Notes: generated from the sequence alone by a model not told the origin. A stretch of DNA of 27,244 nucleotides from CAYRZL01 sp964428795 (GCA_964428795.1 CAYRZL010000030.1:1-27244), one strand, 5' to 3'; shown: positions 8,250-17,225, counted from the stretch's first letter. Program-made: numbers and translations.

Positions 8250-9472
8250 AGTAAATTGTGCTCCATACTGCGTATGCAGGAATAATAAGTATTTCCATCC
8301 ACAGAATTTCTCAGATCAAACATCATTTTATTGATGGATCTTTGTACTGCCTGCTCCACTTCATGCTCCAACTGCATTTTTCCTTCCGAACTCAATTCCA
8401 TCTTCCGAAGGCCTTTCTGCATCCGCCAGACAACATCCTTTCCGACGGATTGCTTAATGCTCTGAATCAACGGAATCAGATCCTGACCGTCATACCACAC
8501 ATAAAATTCCCTTATATGCTCTTCCAAAATAGCTTCCGCTTCCCTTATATGCTCCTGCACCGCCTCATCCCGGATATCAATTTTAAAGTCGTCCAGATCA
8601 TACAGACACACATCCGGCAAATCTCCCACCGTTATTTCAATGTCTCTCGGCACAGCCAGATCCACAAAAACCAGCTTTCCTTTTCGGTTCAGCTTCGATA
8701 CATCCTCCTGTGTCACGGTCACATTGGGGCTCGCCGTTGCACTGAATACATAATCACAGTCTCCCATGTATTCCATACGGTTTCCGTAATCCATTCGCTT
8801 ACAGCCGGGCGGAATATCCACGACACCCTTATGGTACTGGCGGACCGTAACCGTCACATCCGCCTGCTCCTTCTGCAAAGCCAGCACGGTAAGCTTTCCC
8901 ATCTCCCCGTTTCCGATCACCATACATGTTTTTCCGGCAAAGGTGAACCCGCTTTTCTTTAAGGTAGCCAGCGCCTGATCCACGGCAGAATGATTATCCC
9001 TGCTGAGTACCACCTGGGTTTTTACCTTTTTCCCGGCGGTCACTGCCATGCGAAACAATGTCTCCAATACATGATCTGTGGCATAATGCTCTCTTGCAAA
9101 GGACAATGCATGTTTTACCTGGGAAAGAATCTGATCCTCCCCCAGGATTCTGGATTCCAACCCTCCTGCCATCCGGAACAAATGATCTACTGCCATCTGC
9201 CCCTCCCGGAAATGAAAATATGGCTCCAGTTCTTTCTGAGAAACCCCTTTCACCCGGCAGATCAGATCAAAAAGCGGTGTGTCAAACGTATCCTCCGCAC
9301 TGATCCACAGCTCCATCCGGTTGCAGGTGGAGAGTATCACACATCCTGCGATCCCTTTCTCCTGACAAATCAGCTCCAACGCCTCCGCCATACGAATTTT
9401 CGTAAAGGAAAATACGGTACGAATATCAATTCCTGCTGTATTATGGTCAATGCCAATCATCTGTATTTTCAT
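8246..9472 (-). CDS. hemA: Glutamyl-tRNA reductase HemA
   Basis: HemA reduces glutamyl-tRNA(Glu) to glutamate-1-semialdehyde with NADPH, the first step of the C5 route to tetrapyrroles. The 408-aa protein has the catalytic cysteine C50 in ILSTCNRMELW and the early GIDHNTAGIDIR motif. A Rossmann segment, TCMVIGNGEMGKLTV, follows mid-protein. The tail HEVEQAVQRSINKMMFDLR is the dimerisation helix. I chose the ATG at 9472, 6 bases after AGGGG, over the TTG one codon upstream. The gene follows hemC after 12 bases. Having its own hemA and hemL in the operon lets precursor supply rise together with cobalamin synthesis. Confidence 0.96.
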   Translation of the reverse strand: MKIQMIGIDHNTAGIDIRTVFSFTKIRMAEALELICQEKGIAGCVILSTCNRMELWISAEDTFDTPLFDLICRVKGVSQKELEPYFHFREGQMAVDHLFRMAGGLESRILGEDQILSQVKHALSFAREHYATDHVLETLFRMAVTAGKKVKTQVVLSRDNHSAVDQALATLKKSGFTFAGKTCMVIGNGEMGKLTVLALQKEQADVTVTVRQYHKGVVDIPPGCKRMDYGNRMEYMGDCDYVFSATASPNVTVTQEDVSKLNRKGKLVFVDLAVPRDIEITVGDLPDVCLYDLDDFKIDIRDEAVQEHIREAEAILEEHIREFYVWYDGQDLIPLIQSIKQSVGKDVVWRMQKGLRKMELSSEGKMQLEHEVEQAVQRSINKMMFDLRNSVDGNTYYSCIRSMEHNLL

Positions 9473-9484
9473 CAATATCCCCTC

Positions 9485-10390
9485 TTACTTCCGGTTATGA
9501 TATTTTTTCATCAACTGCTCCGCCAGCTGCTCTCCCATTCCGGCTGCCTGCTCCGGTTTCCCCGAAAGGCTTCCCGTCACATAATCCTCTCCGTCATCCG
9601 GGCAATATAATCCACGCAGTGTGAGTATTCCGTTCTCTGACACTGCATGTGCCGCAATGGGCGAGCTGCATCCGCCTTCACAGGTTCTTACAAAGCTCCG
9701 CTCTGCCGACGCACATATTTCTGCATTCCAATCAAAATATCCCTGCAGCTGATCATAGGATTCTGAAACCCGTCCCTGCACACACAGGATACCCTGTCCG
9801 GCTGCGGGGATCATCTCATCCACAGAAAAGTATCTGCCGATACGATGTTCCAACCCCAGACGTTTTAATCCTGCGGCAGCAAGGATCAGAGCGCTGTAAT
9901 TTCCTTCATCCAGCTTGCGAAGTCTCGTCTGGACATTCCCCCGGGCACTGGCAAACGTCATATGGGGATACATCTTTTTCATCTGTAAGATACGCCGCCT
10001 GCTGGAACAGCCGATGGGCAGTGTTTCCTTCAACTGAGTCTCACCCTCGGGCAGCACAAGCACATCCCTCGCATCCTCCCGGCAGGAAAAACCAAGAAGC
10101 GGCAGATCCTCCGGCGCCTCCATGGGAACATCCTTGAGACTGTGCACAGAGATATCACTGCGTTTTTCCCTCAAAGCACGGTCCAGCTCTTTTACAAACA
10201 GACCTTTTCCTCCCACCTTGTCCAATGTCCGGTCTAAAATCTTATCCCCGGTGGTTTTCATAGGCACCAGCTCCACCATCGTATCGGGATGGTGTTTTTC
10301 TATATAGGTTTTTACCATCTCACTCTGTACCAAAGCAAGACGACTTTCTCTCGTTCCGATCTTTATTATTTTTCTGTTCATAGGATTCAT
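9485..10390 (-). CDS. hemC: Hydroxymethylbilane synthase (porphobilinogen deaminase) HemC
   Basis: HemC polymerises four porphobilinogens to hydroxymethylbilane. The 301-aa protein opens with KIGTRESRLALVQSEMV. The dipyrromethane cofactor cysteine is C241 in CEGGCSSPIAAHAV. The conserved catalytic aspartate lies in HSLKDVPMEAP (D87), and the arginine-rich cofactor-binding loop is SSRRRILQ (129-136). The ATG at 10390 is 5 bases after the sirC stop. Its upstream GAG is weak, and a second ATG at 10381 is possible, so translation is probably coupled to sirC. Confidence 0.96.
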   Translation of the reverse strand: MNPMNRKIIKIGTRESRLALVQSEMVKTYIEKHHPDTMVELVPMKTTGDKILDRTLDKVGGKGLFVKELDRALREKRSDISVHSLKDVPMEAPEDLPLLGFSCREDARDVLVLPEGETQLKETLPIGCSSRRRILQMKKMYPHMTFASARGNVQTRLRKLDEGNYSALILAAAGLKRLGLEHRIGRYFSVDEMIPAAGQGILCVQGRVSESYDQLQGYFDWNAEICASAERSFVRTCEGGCSSPIAAHAVSENGILTLRGLYCPDDGEDYVTGSLSGKPEQAAGMGEQLAEQLMKKYHNRK

Positions 10391-10395
10391 TTTCT

Positions 10396-10899
10396 CTATT
10401 TTTGATTCTCGTTTTCCTTATATTCATTCAAAAACTTCCGGATATGACTGCTGAACCTGCGCACCTTCTTATGATCTCTTCCGCCGGAGGATACGCCCAT
10501 CACGATATCCTCATATTCGATCAGCGCCGGAAACAGAAAATCACACATGTCCTGATCCGAAGCCACATTTACCGGAATCCGGTTCTCTCTGCAAAATCTG
10601 TAAATCTCCCGATCCGCCTGCGGATCATCCGTAGCTGACAACACAAAATCCGCCATGGGGATGCCGCTGTGGGGATAACTGTCACAAATAACTTTCAACT
10701 GCTTTTCCAGCTCACTCTTGCCATATCTTTTTGTCAAAGCATAGATTTCCCCGGAAACCTCCGGTGCGATCACTGTCACATTTGCCCCAAAACGCAGCAG
10801 AGCATCCACCCGTCGTGTTGCAATGATGCCGCCCCCAAAGACAACTGCATGCTTTCCGTTTAGATTTATAAATATTGGAAAATATCTGTCCTGTTCCAT
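10396..10899 (-). CDS. sirC: Precorrin-2 dehydrogenase (CysG N-terminal / Met8-like)
   Basis: This enzyme oxidises precorrin-2 to sirohydrochlorin (factor II) with NAD+, giving the substrate for CbiK. At 167 aa it contains the dehydrogenase part only and has no fused methyltransferase, which is supplied by CobA-HemD. The N-terminus shows FPIFINLNGKHAVVFGGG (7-24), the typical Rossmann opening, followed by RRVDALLRFGANVTVIAP. LSATDDPQADREIY and IPVNVASDQDMCDFLFPA are the next family motifs. The tail SSGGRDHKKVRRFSSHIRKFL matches the basic C-terminal segment of this family. AGGGGG precedes the ATG closely. There is a 46-base gap after cbiC in which I see nothing beyond the ribosome site. Confidence 0.93.
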   Translation of the reverse strand: MEQDRYFPIFINLNGKHAVVFGGGIIATRRVDALLRFGANVTVIAPEVSGEIYALTKRYGKSELEKQLKVICDSYPHSGIPMADFVLSATDDPQADREIYRFCRENRIPVNVASDQDMCDFLFPALIEYEDIVMGVSSGGRDHKKVRRFSSHIRKFLNEYKENENQK

Positions 10900-10945
10900 G
10901 TTTCCCCCTGCTTTTAAGCTCCTGCCATTATTTTAATACAAGCTG

Positions 10946-11587
10946 CTATTTCCGCTCCGGCTTTAGCATGTACAAAAGAGCATTGCAGATAGCCGCTGCC
11001 ACATTGCTGCCGCCCTTGCGTCCTTTTGCAACAATATATGGTACGTCCGTCTCCATGATCAGCTCCTTGGACTGTACCACGTTCACAAATCCAACCGGGA
11101 CACCGATGATGAGCGCCGGTTTTATTCTTTCTTCCTTGATCAGTTCATAGAGCCGAACCAATGCGGTGGGTGCATTTCCGATTGCAAAAATAAGGGGCCG
11201 GTTCATGGCTGCCGCCTTGTCCATGCAGGCGGTAGCTCTGGTCGTGCCATTCTCCTTTGCGATAGCCGCCACATCCTCATCGGACATAAAATTATAAACC
11301 TGTCCGCCCAGTTTTTTTACCAGATTTTTGTTGATACCGGACCACGCCATACGGGTATCCGTCACGATGGACACACCGTTTCTCAGCGCTTCCATCCCCT
11401 TTTCCACTGCACCATCCGAAAACACCAGATTATCCGCATATTCAAAATCCGCCGTGGTGTGAATGACACGCTTAATGACAGGAGCCTGTTTTTCAGAAAA
11501 TGTCCGTTCTCCCATTTCCTTTGTAATAATTTCAAAACTCCTCTTCTCTATATCCATAGGGAGTACATTTTCCAGCTCAATTTTCAT
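10946..11587 (-). CDS. cbiC: Cobalt-precorrin-8 methylmutase CbiC
   Basis: CbiC moves the methyl group from C11 to C12 of cobalt-precorrin-8 to form cobyrinate. The 213-aa length is normal. The catalytic histidine is H43 in VIKRVIHTTADFEY. Other family segments are TDTRMAWSGINK, IFAIGNAPTALVRLYELI and the pocket GVPVGFVNVVQSKE. AGGAGG lies 7 bases before the ATG, and cobO ends 11 bases upstream. It is placed after the late-pathway genes cbiP and cobO although it acts before them, so gene order does not follow reaction order. Confidence 0.96.
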   Translation of the reverse strand: MKIELENVLPMDIEKRSFEIITKEMGERTFSEKQAPVIKRVIHTTADFEYADNLVFSDGAVEKGMEALRNGVSIVTDTRMAWSGINKNLVKKLGGQVYNFMSDEDVAAIAKENGTTRATACMDKAAAMNRPLIFAIGNAPTALVRLYELIKEERIKPALIIGVPVGFVNVVQSKELIMETDVPYIVAKGRKGGSNVAAAICNALLYMLKPERK

Positions 11588-11598
11588 CTCTTATCCTC

Positions 11599-12156
11599 CT
11601 AAAGCTCAATTCCCATTCGTGATCCAATACCGCGGTCATAGGGATGTTTGATCTTTTTTATCTCTGACACATAATCCGCAAGCCTGATCAACTGCTCGGA
11701 AGGATCCCGTCCGGTCAGCACCACCTCCAGCTCCTCCGGTTTGTTTTTCAAAAAATCTACAAGTGCAGCTTCCTTCAGCATTCCTGTACCGACAGCACCG
11801 ATTGCCTCATCTAAGACAAGCATCTGATAACCGGCATACTCTCCTGCTTCATTTTTTGCAGCGGCGGCATTTAAAACCGTCCGGATCACATGAGAAAAAT
11901 GCTGCTCATAATAAGCGGATGCCCCGTTTTTTGTCTGTTCATCCATCAGAAACGTAAATCCAAAGCATTTATCACACAAAAGCAGGTCAATGTTATCTAT
12001 TTTTTTCAGTTCCTTTAACTCGCCGGATGTACCGTCCTTTAAAAACTGGGTATACAATACTCTGCCCCCGCTTCCGGCGCACCGCACCGCCAGTCCTGCT
12101 GCCGCCGTGGATTTTCCCTTTCCGTCTCCCGTATAAATATGAATCAGTCCAACCAT
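11599..12156 (-). CDS. cobO: Cob(I)yrinic acid a,c-diamide adenosyltransferase CobO
   Basis: CobO (BtuR/CobA-type) transfers the 5'-deoxyadenosyl group from ATP to the Co(I) corrinoid. The 185-aa protein has the characteristic P-loop GDGKGKST (10-17), the Walker-B-like QMLVLDEAIGA (111-121), and the VVLTGRDP motif. I chose the ATG at 12156 because AGGAG lies 7 bases upstream. The ORF can be extended to 12189, but those residues lack family similarity. A stretch of this gene (11774-11844) is duplicated in degenerate form near the operon head (25561-25631). It follows cbiP by 58 bases. Confidence 0.95.
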   Translation of the reverse strand: MVGLIHIYTGDGKGKSTAAAGLAVRCAGSGGRVLYTQFLKDGTSGELKELKKIDNIDLLLCDKCFGFTFLMDEQTKNGASAYYEQHFSHVIRTVLNAAAAKNEAGEYAGYQMLVLDEAIGAVGTGMLKEAALVDFLKNKPEELEVVLTGRDPSEQLIRLADYVSEIKKIKHPYDRGIGSRMGIEL

Positions 12157-12214
12157 ATAAATGCTCCTCTCTTTTTGCAATTGCTGCATATCACTGTATC
12201 AAACTTACGTCACA

Positions 12215-13723
12215 TCAGACACCTTCATGCAAAATCTGATAAATTTTCTCCATATTCAGGTGCTCTCTCAATGTATCTGCCAGAATATCATACTGCTTTT
12301 CTTTATAGGCGGCATAATCCATGGTCTCCACATCCTGTAAATCCACACCCTTTGCCTTTGCCAGCGACAAAACCACCGTTTTTGCCACCTGCTCTTTATC
12401 AAAAATGCCATGTACATAGGAACCGTACACGTTATCGCAGCAGATTCCTTCCCGTTTTGTCCGCTTTGTCACGGTGTCTGTAATCTGTGTCAATGCTGAT
12501 ATATCCTCTGAAACACTGCTGCGCCCCATGTGAATCTCATAGCCCGAAAACTCCACCCCGGACAACTGCCCGAGAACGCCTGCTGCCTGTTCAAACCTTC
12601 CCCGGACTCTGGTTCTTGTTTTTTCCCCTTCAAATACGGTATCCATGGGAAGCAGGCCCATTCCCTTTATGTGTCCGCCTTCCTCCACCGCGTCAGGATC
12701 GGAAATGGAGGTACCAAGCATCTGATATCCGCCGCACACGCCAAAGATCACGCTGCCCCGCTGCTTTGCCTTCAAAACTGCCGCCTCCATACCGGACTGG
12801 CGCATCCACAAAAGATCCCTCATGGTATTTTTTGTCCCGGGCAGGATGATCATATCCGGCTGCTTTAGCTGTGAGGGCTGCTGCACATAGCGCAGGGAAA
12901 CCCCCGGAATGCTCTCAAAAATATTAAAATCCGTGAAATTTGAAATGCGGGGCAGACGAATGACCGCAATATCAATGAGATCTACTTCCTGACTTCCCTC
13001 AAACCGCTCCGTGAGGCTGTCCTCGTCCTCCACATCAATATACATATAAGGCGCTACCCCCACTACCGGAATACCGCTTTTTTCTTCCAGCATTTCAATA
13101 CCGGGATCGAGAATCGTCTTATCCCCCCGGAATTTATTGATGATCGTTCCCTTCACCATGCTCCTCTCATCTTCCTCCAGCAGCATGACCGTACCGATGA
13201 GCTGGGCAAACACGCCTCCTCTGTCGATATCACCTACCAGAAGAACCGGGGCATTCGCCATCTTCGCCATTCCCATGTTGACGATATCATCTGCCTTCAG
13301 ATTGATCTCTGCCGGTGATCCGGCTCCCTCTATGACAATGATATCATTCTCTTCTGACAGCTTATTGTATGCTTTCATAATATCCGGGATCAGACTTTTT
13401 TTATATTTAAAATAGTCCCTCGCATTCATATTTCCAAGGACTTCCCCGTTTACGATCACCTGGCTTCCGATATCATTGGTGGGTTTTAACAAAATCGGAT
13501 TCATCAACACGGAGGGCTCCACGCCCGCCGCTTCCGCCTGCATCACCTGGGCACGCCCCATCTCCAATCCTTCTTTTGTGATAAAAGAATTTAACGCCAT
13601 GTTTTGAGACTTGAAGGGAACCACCCGGTATCCGTCCTGCTTAAAGATCCGGCACAACCCTGCCGCCAGCAGGCTTTTTCCCGCATTTGACATAGTTCCC
13701 TGTATCATGATCGCCTTTGCCAT
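12215..13723 (-). CDS. cbiP: Cobyric acid synthase CbiP (CobQ)
   Basis: CbiP amidates adenosylcobyrinic acid a,c-diamide at positions b, d, e and g with glutamine and ATP. The 502-aa protein has an N-terminal P-loop-like GTMSNAGKS (9-17) followed by PFKSQNMALNS, both diagnostic of CobQ. The glutaminase domain begins near residue 250, with the nucleophile C330 in GVCGGYQMLG and the late SYVHGIFD histidine. AGGAG precedes the ATG by 9 bases. The gene lies between cobD and cobO, and all three act on late corrinoid intermediates. Confidence 0.97.
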   Translation of the reverse strand: MAKAIMIQGTMSNAGKSLLAAGLCRIFKQDGYRVVPFKSQNMALNSFITKEGLEMGRAQVMQAEAAGVEPSVLMNPILLKPTNDIGSQVIVNGEVLGNMNARDYFKYKKSLIPDIMKAYNKLSEENDIIVIEGAGSPAEINLKADDIVNMGMAKMANAPVLLVGDIDRGGVFAQLIGTVMLLEEDERSMVKGTIINKFRGDKTILDPGIEMLEEKSGIPVVGVAPYMYIDVEDEDSLTERFEGSQEVDLIDIAVIRLPRISNFTDFNIFESIPGVSLRYVQQPSQLKQPDMIILPGTKNTMRDLLWMRQSGMEAAVLKAKQRGSVIFGVCGGYQMLGTSISDPDAVEEGGHIKGMGLLPMDTVFEGEKTRTRVRGRFEQAAGVLGQLSGVEFSGYEIHMGRSSVSEDISALTQITDTVTKRTKREGICCDNVYGSYVHGIFDKEQVAKTVVLSLAKAKGVDLQDVETMDYAAYKEKQYDILADTLREHLNMEKIYQILHEGV

Positions 13724-13758
13724 TTATCTATTCTCCTTCATGCAAAACCCTCTTCGTT

Positions 13759-14808
13759 TTATGCCTGCCCAAAACCCATCTTAAAATTCCGCAGCACCGT
13801 CAGCAGCTTTTCATTGTCCTCTCTGGATTTTACTGCGATCCGGTAATACCCGTCGCTCAAGCCATCATAATTTCCGCAGTCACGGATCAGAAATCCCCGT
13901 TTCAGACAATACTCTGCCAGGCCTGTCTCTGCCCGGAAAAAAATAAAGTTTGCCGCAGGCTCAAACACCTGATAGCCTGCCTTTTTAAGTTCCTTTGTCA
14001 AAAAAATGCGTTCTTTCGCCACACAGCCTCTCGTATATTCTGCAAAATCGGTTTCTTTCACTGCAGCAGTCCCTGCCAGCATAGCCGGAACGGACACCCG
14101 CCATGGCTGAGAGACTTCCTCCATACTGCGAAGAAGCTCCGTATCCGTCGTGATTCCATAACCGAGGCGAAGTCCCGCCATGGCATACATTTTTGTGAAT
14201 GCTTTTATAATTATGAGATAACGAAAGGTTCCCAGCTTTCCGACCTGCGTCCGTTTCTGCCAGTCGTCAAGGAAATCCACAAAGCACTCATCCAGCGCCA
14301 GATACGTCCCTGTGCGCTCACACCGCTCTATGATTTGCTCTAACAGCTCCGGCTCCAGCAGCGTACCGGTTGGATTGTTTGGATTGCACAGAAAGATCAT
14401 ATCCGTAGATTCGGTGATACGATCCAGGAAGTCTTCCCTCAGCGCAAAACCAAATGCCGGAACACATGTATATTTATCAATCTCACAATCCACGCTGCCC
14501 AATGCCTGTTCATACTCAAAAAAAGACGGTATCGGAATCAACGCCCTTTTCGGCTTCAACGCCCGTACCAGTGTAAAAATCACATCCGCGGCTCCGTTAC
14601 CGCAAAAAATCCACTCCGCCTTTATTCCGTCACGGGAAGCAATGGCACGTTTTAGTTCCCGGCATTTCACATCCGGATAAGCGCCGGACCGTAACACTCC
14701 CGTTATGGCTGCCTCCCTCACCGAATCCGGCATTCCAAGCACATTGATATTTGCAGAAAAATCTATGCTGTTTTTGTGTGTGTAAATATCTCCGCCATGC
14801 TGATGCAT
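13759..14808 (-). CDS. cobD: L-threonine-O-3-phosphate decarboxylase-like aminotransferase CobD
   Basis: This PLP enzyme (349 aa, fold type I) most likely makes (R)-1-aminopropan-2-ol phosphate, the linker that CbiB attaches to cobyric acid. HGGDIYTHKNSIDFSANINVLG (residues 4-25) is the typical opening. The PLP lysine is probably K206 in IKAFTKMYAMAGLRLGYG, with FLCNPNNPTG (139-148) and ALDECFVDF (171-179) as cofactor contacts. Family members resemble histidinol-phosphate aminotransferases, but the N-terminal motif and its place directly after cbiB favour CobD. AGGAG lies 12 bases upstream of the ATG, which is a long spacing. Confidence 0.93.
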   Translation of the reverse strand: MHQHGGDIYTHKNSIDFSANINVLGMPDSVREAAITGVLRSGAYPDVKCRELKRAIASRDGIKAEWIFCGNGAADVIFTLVRALKPKRALIPIPSFFEYEQALGSVDCEIDKYTCVPAFGFALREDFLDRITESTDMIFLCNPNNPTGTLLEPELLEQIIERCERTGTYLALDECFVDFLDDWQKRTQVGKLGTFRYLIIIKAFTKMYAMAGLRLGYGITTDTELLRSMEEVSQPWRVSVPAMLAGTAAVKETDFAEYTRGCVAKERIFLTKELKKAGYQVFEPAANFIFFRAETGLAEYCLKRGFLIRDCGNYDGLSDGYYRIAVKSREDNEKLLTVLRNFKMGFGQA

Positions 14809-14830
14809 CTGTCTGTTGTTCTCCTTTTTC

Positions 14831-15856
14831 CTATCTTTGCGCGGCGATAATGACCGTCTTCACTGCAAGAAATACGATCAGACCAAACACGGACGTACCG
14901 TACAGCAGACGGTTCGCCCTCACAATATCCTCAGGCTCCACCGCTCTCATATCATCTCCGATGGTTTTCTTTCTGTGAAGCTGTCCAAAATACCATGCAT
15001 CTCCTGCCAGCTGTATCTGCAATGCGCCTGCCATGACCGCCTCTGTCTGTGCAGAGTTGGGGCTGGCATGGTTAAAACGGTCTCTTTTAAAGATCCGCGC
15101 CCCATCTTTTCTGCTTTCGCCGCAGATACCGCTGACCGCAATCATAAAAACCGCACACAGACGCGACGGAATAAAGTTCATCACATCATCCAGCTTCGCC
15201 GCCGCCCTGCCAAGATACATATATTTGTCATTTTTATATCCAACCATGGAATCCATGGTATTCACTGCCTTATAAAAGAACCCGAGAACCGGACCGCCGA
15301 TCGCCATGTAAAACATCGGAGCGATCACCCCGTCGGAGGCATTTTCCGCCACCGTCTCCACTGCCGCTTTTACCACGCCTGTCTCAGTCAGGTTTTCCGT
15401 ATCCCTCCCCACGATCATGGAAACCGCTTTTCGACCTTCCGGGAGCCCCTGATCTCTCAGTGCAGTATAGACCTTAATGCTCTCTGTTCGCAGAGACTTT
15501 GTGGCAAGCAGCGCATAACACATGATGACCTCCAGCACAAATCCCGCCCCGAAGTGAATGCGATATGCGATTAAAAGCAATGCTGTCGGAATCAGCACCG
15601 ATACTGCAAGCACCAGAATCACAAGCAAAATTCCCGCTGTAAGCTCCGACTTTTCCACACACTCCGGCGTTGCTTCCTCTGAGCGCTTTTTACATACCGT
15701 CCTTCTCAGCAATTTTTCAAAGGCGGTAATAAACCATCCGATCCCCTGCACCGGATGCCACCATCCATGAGGGTCCCCGATGATCAGATCGAGTACATAG
15801 CCAATCAGCAAAGCAACTGCAGAATTTGCTGCACAATTTAATATCAGGATCAACAA
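14831..15856 (-). CDS. cbiB: Adenosylcobinamide-phosphate synthase CbiB
   Basis: CbiB is an integral membrane enzyme that joins aminopropanol phosphate to adenosylcobyric acid. The protein is about 341 aa with several membrane segments, ending LIVFLAVKTVIIAAQR. LDLIIGDPHGWWHPVQGIGW near the N-terminus and ENASDGVIAPMFYMAIGGP are the hallmark motifs. No ATG is available at the start. A very strong AAGGAAGGAGG (15863-15873) precedes TTG codons at 15856 and 15853, so I infer a TTG start at 15856. A longer reading of this frame to 16114 runs antiparallel to no motif and overlaps cobS, and I reject it. It follows cobS by 20 bases. Confidence 0.9.
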   Translation of the reverse strand: MLILILNCAANSAVALLIGYVLDLIIGDPHGWWHPVQGIGWFITAFEKLLRRTVCKKRSEEATPECVEKSELTAGILLVILVLAVSVLIPTALLLIAYRIHFGAGFVLEVIMCYALLATKSLRTESIKVYTALRDQGLPEGRKAVSMIVGRDTENLTETGVVKAAVETVAENASDGVIAPMFYMAIGGPVLGFFYKAVNTMDSMVGYKNDKYMYLGRAAAKLDDVMNFIPSRLCAVFMIAVSGICGESRKDGARIFKRDRFNHASPNSAQTEAVMAGALQIQLAGDAWYFGQLHRKKTIGDDMRAVEPEDIVRANRLLYGTSVFGLIVFLAVKTVIIAAQR

Positions 15857-15876
15857 AACAGCTGCCCTCCTTCCTT

Positions 15877-16644
15877 TTAACCAAGCGCACAGGACTGGGT
15901 CAGTATGACTGCAAATGCCATGACCAGCTCGCAAATTTGCGTAAAAAAGCCCTGGGTGTCCCCTGTGATACCGCCAAATTTTTTCATAACCATCCTGCGG
16001 TACAAAAGCAGGGTAATACATGCCGCTGCCGCTGCCGCAATCCCCAGCGGAACAGATATGAGCAGCATTAAAGCAACGCAGACGCAGGCTTCGGTCAGCA
16101 GAACGATCCTGCACTTCTTTTTATCCGCTCCATCGGCAAAGGTGGCTGCCAATCCGCTGTTTTTCGCACAGGGAAAGGCTGCAATTCCAAACCCGTTCAA
16201 CGCCCGGCTCAGGGCAAATCCAATGGCAAGCACCTTTACCGAAAGGATGCCTGCCTCTGACCAGATGCCAAAATCCGCCACAAAGTATACGCAGCAGATG
16301 ATAATGGCAAAGGCTCCTGCGTGGGAATCCTTCAGAATCTCCAGTCTGCGCTCCATGGTCTGCCATGAGCTGAGGGCATCCGCCGTATCCAGCAGTCCAT
16401 CCAGATGGATCCCACCGCTGACGATGACCGGAATCAAAATCAGAATTGCGGTAAACAATATATTTCCAATGGGCAGCAAGCGCCCAAATGTACTCCACAC
16501 AAACATCAAAATACCGATTGCCGCTCCCACTGCCGGAAAATAGCAAAGGGCATACCTCATATTATCTTTGTTCCATTCGATCTGTGGCATGGGAATTTTT
16601 GAATACATCGAACATGCCACGATCAGACTCTCTATCCATTTCAT
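15877..16644 (-). CDS. cobS: Cobalamin synthase CobS (adenosylcobinamide-GDP ribazoletransferase)
   Basis: CobS is a membrane enzyme that joins adenosylcobinamide-GDP to alpha-ribazole phosphate, the last assembly step. With the ATG at 16644 it is 255 aa, close to the family norm. Motifs include SMYSKIPMPQIEWNKDNMR near the N-terminus, the hydrophobic ALCYFPAVGAAIGIL, and the metal-binding GGIHLDGLLDTADALSS (about residues 74-90). Several further membrane spans follow, ending LVMAFAVILTQSCALG. The reading frame is open to 16809, but that part overlaps cobU and is not CobS-like. The ribosome site is weak (GAGAT). It lies 19 bases after cobU. Confidence 0.95.
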   Translation of the reverse strand: MKWIESLIVACSMYSKIPMPQIEWNKDNMRYALCYFPAVGAAIGILMFVWSTFGRLLPIGNILFTAILILIPVIVSGGIHLDGLLDTADALSSWQTMERRLEILKDSHAGAFAIIICCVYFVADFGIWSEAGILSVKVLAIGFALSRALNGFGIAAFPCAKNSGLAATFADGADKKKCRIVLLTEACVCVALMLLISVPLGIAAAAAACITLLLYRRMVMKKFGGITGDTQGFFTQICELVMAFAVILTQSCALG

Positions 16645-16663
16645 TCTAACAATCTCTTTTAAG

Positions 16664-17194
16664 TTATTTCTGTTCCTCAGGTATTTTATGGTATATGGGA
16701 ATCCCATGTACCACTTCCAACACCTGATCTGCCAAAGCTGCGATCTGACTGTTAAGCTGCGCCAGATCGCGCATATATTCCGTGGTGGATGCATCATAGC
16801 AGATGCCATCCGAAAAAACCTCGCTTGTCACGATCACCAGATGCTCCGCCTGCGCTGCCAGATGCCTGACACCCTCCATGATCCAGCCGCATACCCCTTC
16901 CTTTCTGCCCGTCCCGCTGTACCTTTCATTGGCGGTCAGATTTGACAGACATTCCAGCAAAACCGTGGTATTCTCCTGAATTTTCACATCCTCCAAATGT
17001 GTGTAGCATTCCAGCGTGTCAAATCCTTTTCCGCATCTTTGCTTACGGTGTCTGGCAATCCGCTTACGTCCTTCCTCTCCATATGGCTCCATCGTGGCGA
17101 TGTAAAGCATTTTTCCCCTGTTCAGCTCCATACAGCGTCCTTCCGCATACTCGGATTTGCCGCTTCCGCTGCCTCCTGTCACAAAAACGATCAT
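16664..17194 (-). CDS. cobU: Adenosylcobinamide kinase / adenosylcobinamide-phosphate guanylyltransferase CobU
   Basis: CobU phosphorylates adenosylcobinamide and then transfers GMP to give adenosylcobinamide-GDP. The 176-aa protein has an intact P-loop GGSGSGKS (7-14) and a candidate guanylylated histidine H49 in RIARHRKQR. VLLECLSNLTANE (78-90) corresponds to the DCLTLW region of the family. Its C-terminal part reads IVTSEVFSDG..YDASTTEYMRDLAQLN rather than the NEVGxGIVPxxxxxRxFRD pattern common in proteobacterial CobU, as in several clostridial members. A shorter CobU relative at 25646-26023 keeps that missing pattern. It lies between cobT and cobS, the genes of nucleotide-loop assembly. 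Confidence 0.93.
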   Translation of the reverse strand: MIVFVTGGSGSGKSEYAEGRCMELNRGKMLYIATMEPYGEEGRKRIARHRKQRCGKGFDTLECYTHLEDVKIQENTTVLLECLSNLTANERYSGTGRKEGVCGWIMEGVRHLAAQAEHLVIVTSEVFSDGICYDASTTEYMRDLAQLNSQIAALADQVLEVVHGIPIYHKIPEEQK

Positions 17195-17225
17195 TTCTAT
17201 ATCTACCCTCTATCTATACCGGAAC

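Noticed and set aside
15857..16114. N-terminal extension of the cbiB frame
   Set aside because: It overlaps cobS in another frame, encodes no CbiB-like residues, and a strong ribosome site sits just before the TTG codons at 15856/15853.
16645..16809. N-terminal extension of cobS
   Set aside because: It overlaps cobU, and the residues encoded are not CobS-like. The family N-terminus begins at the ATG at 16644.
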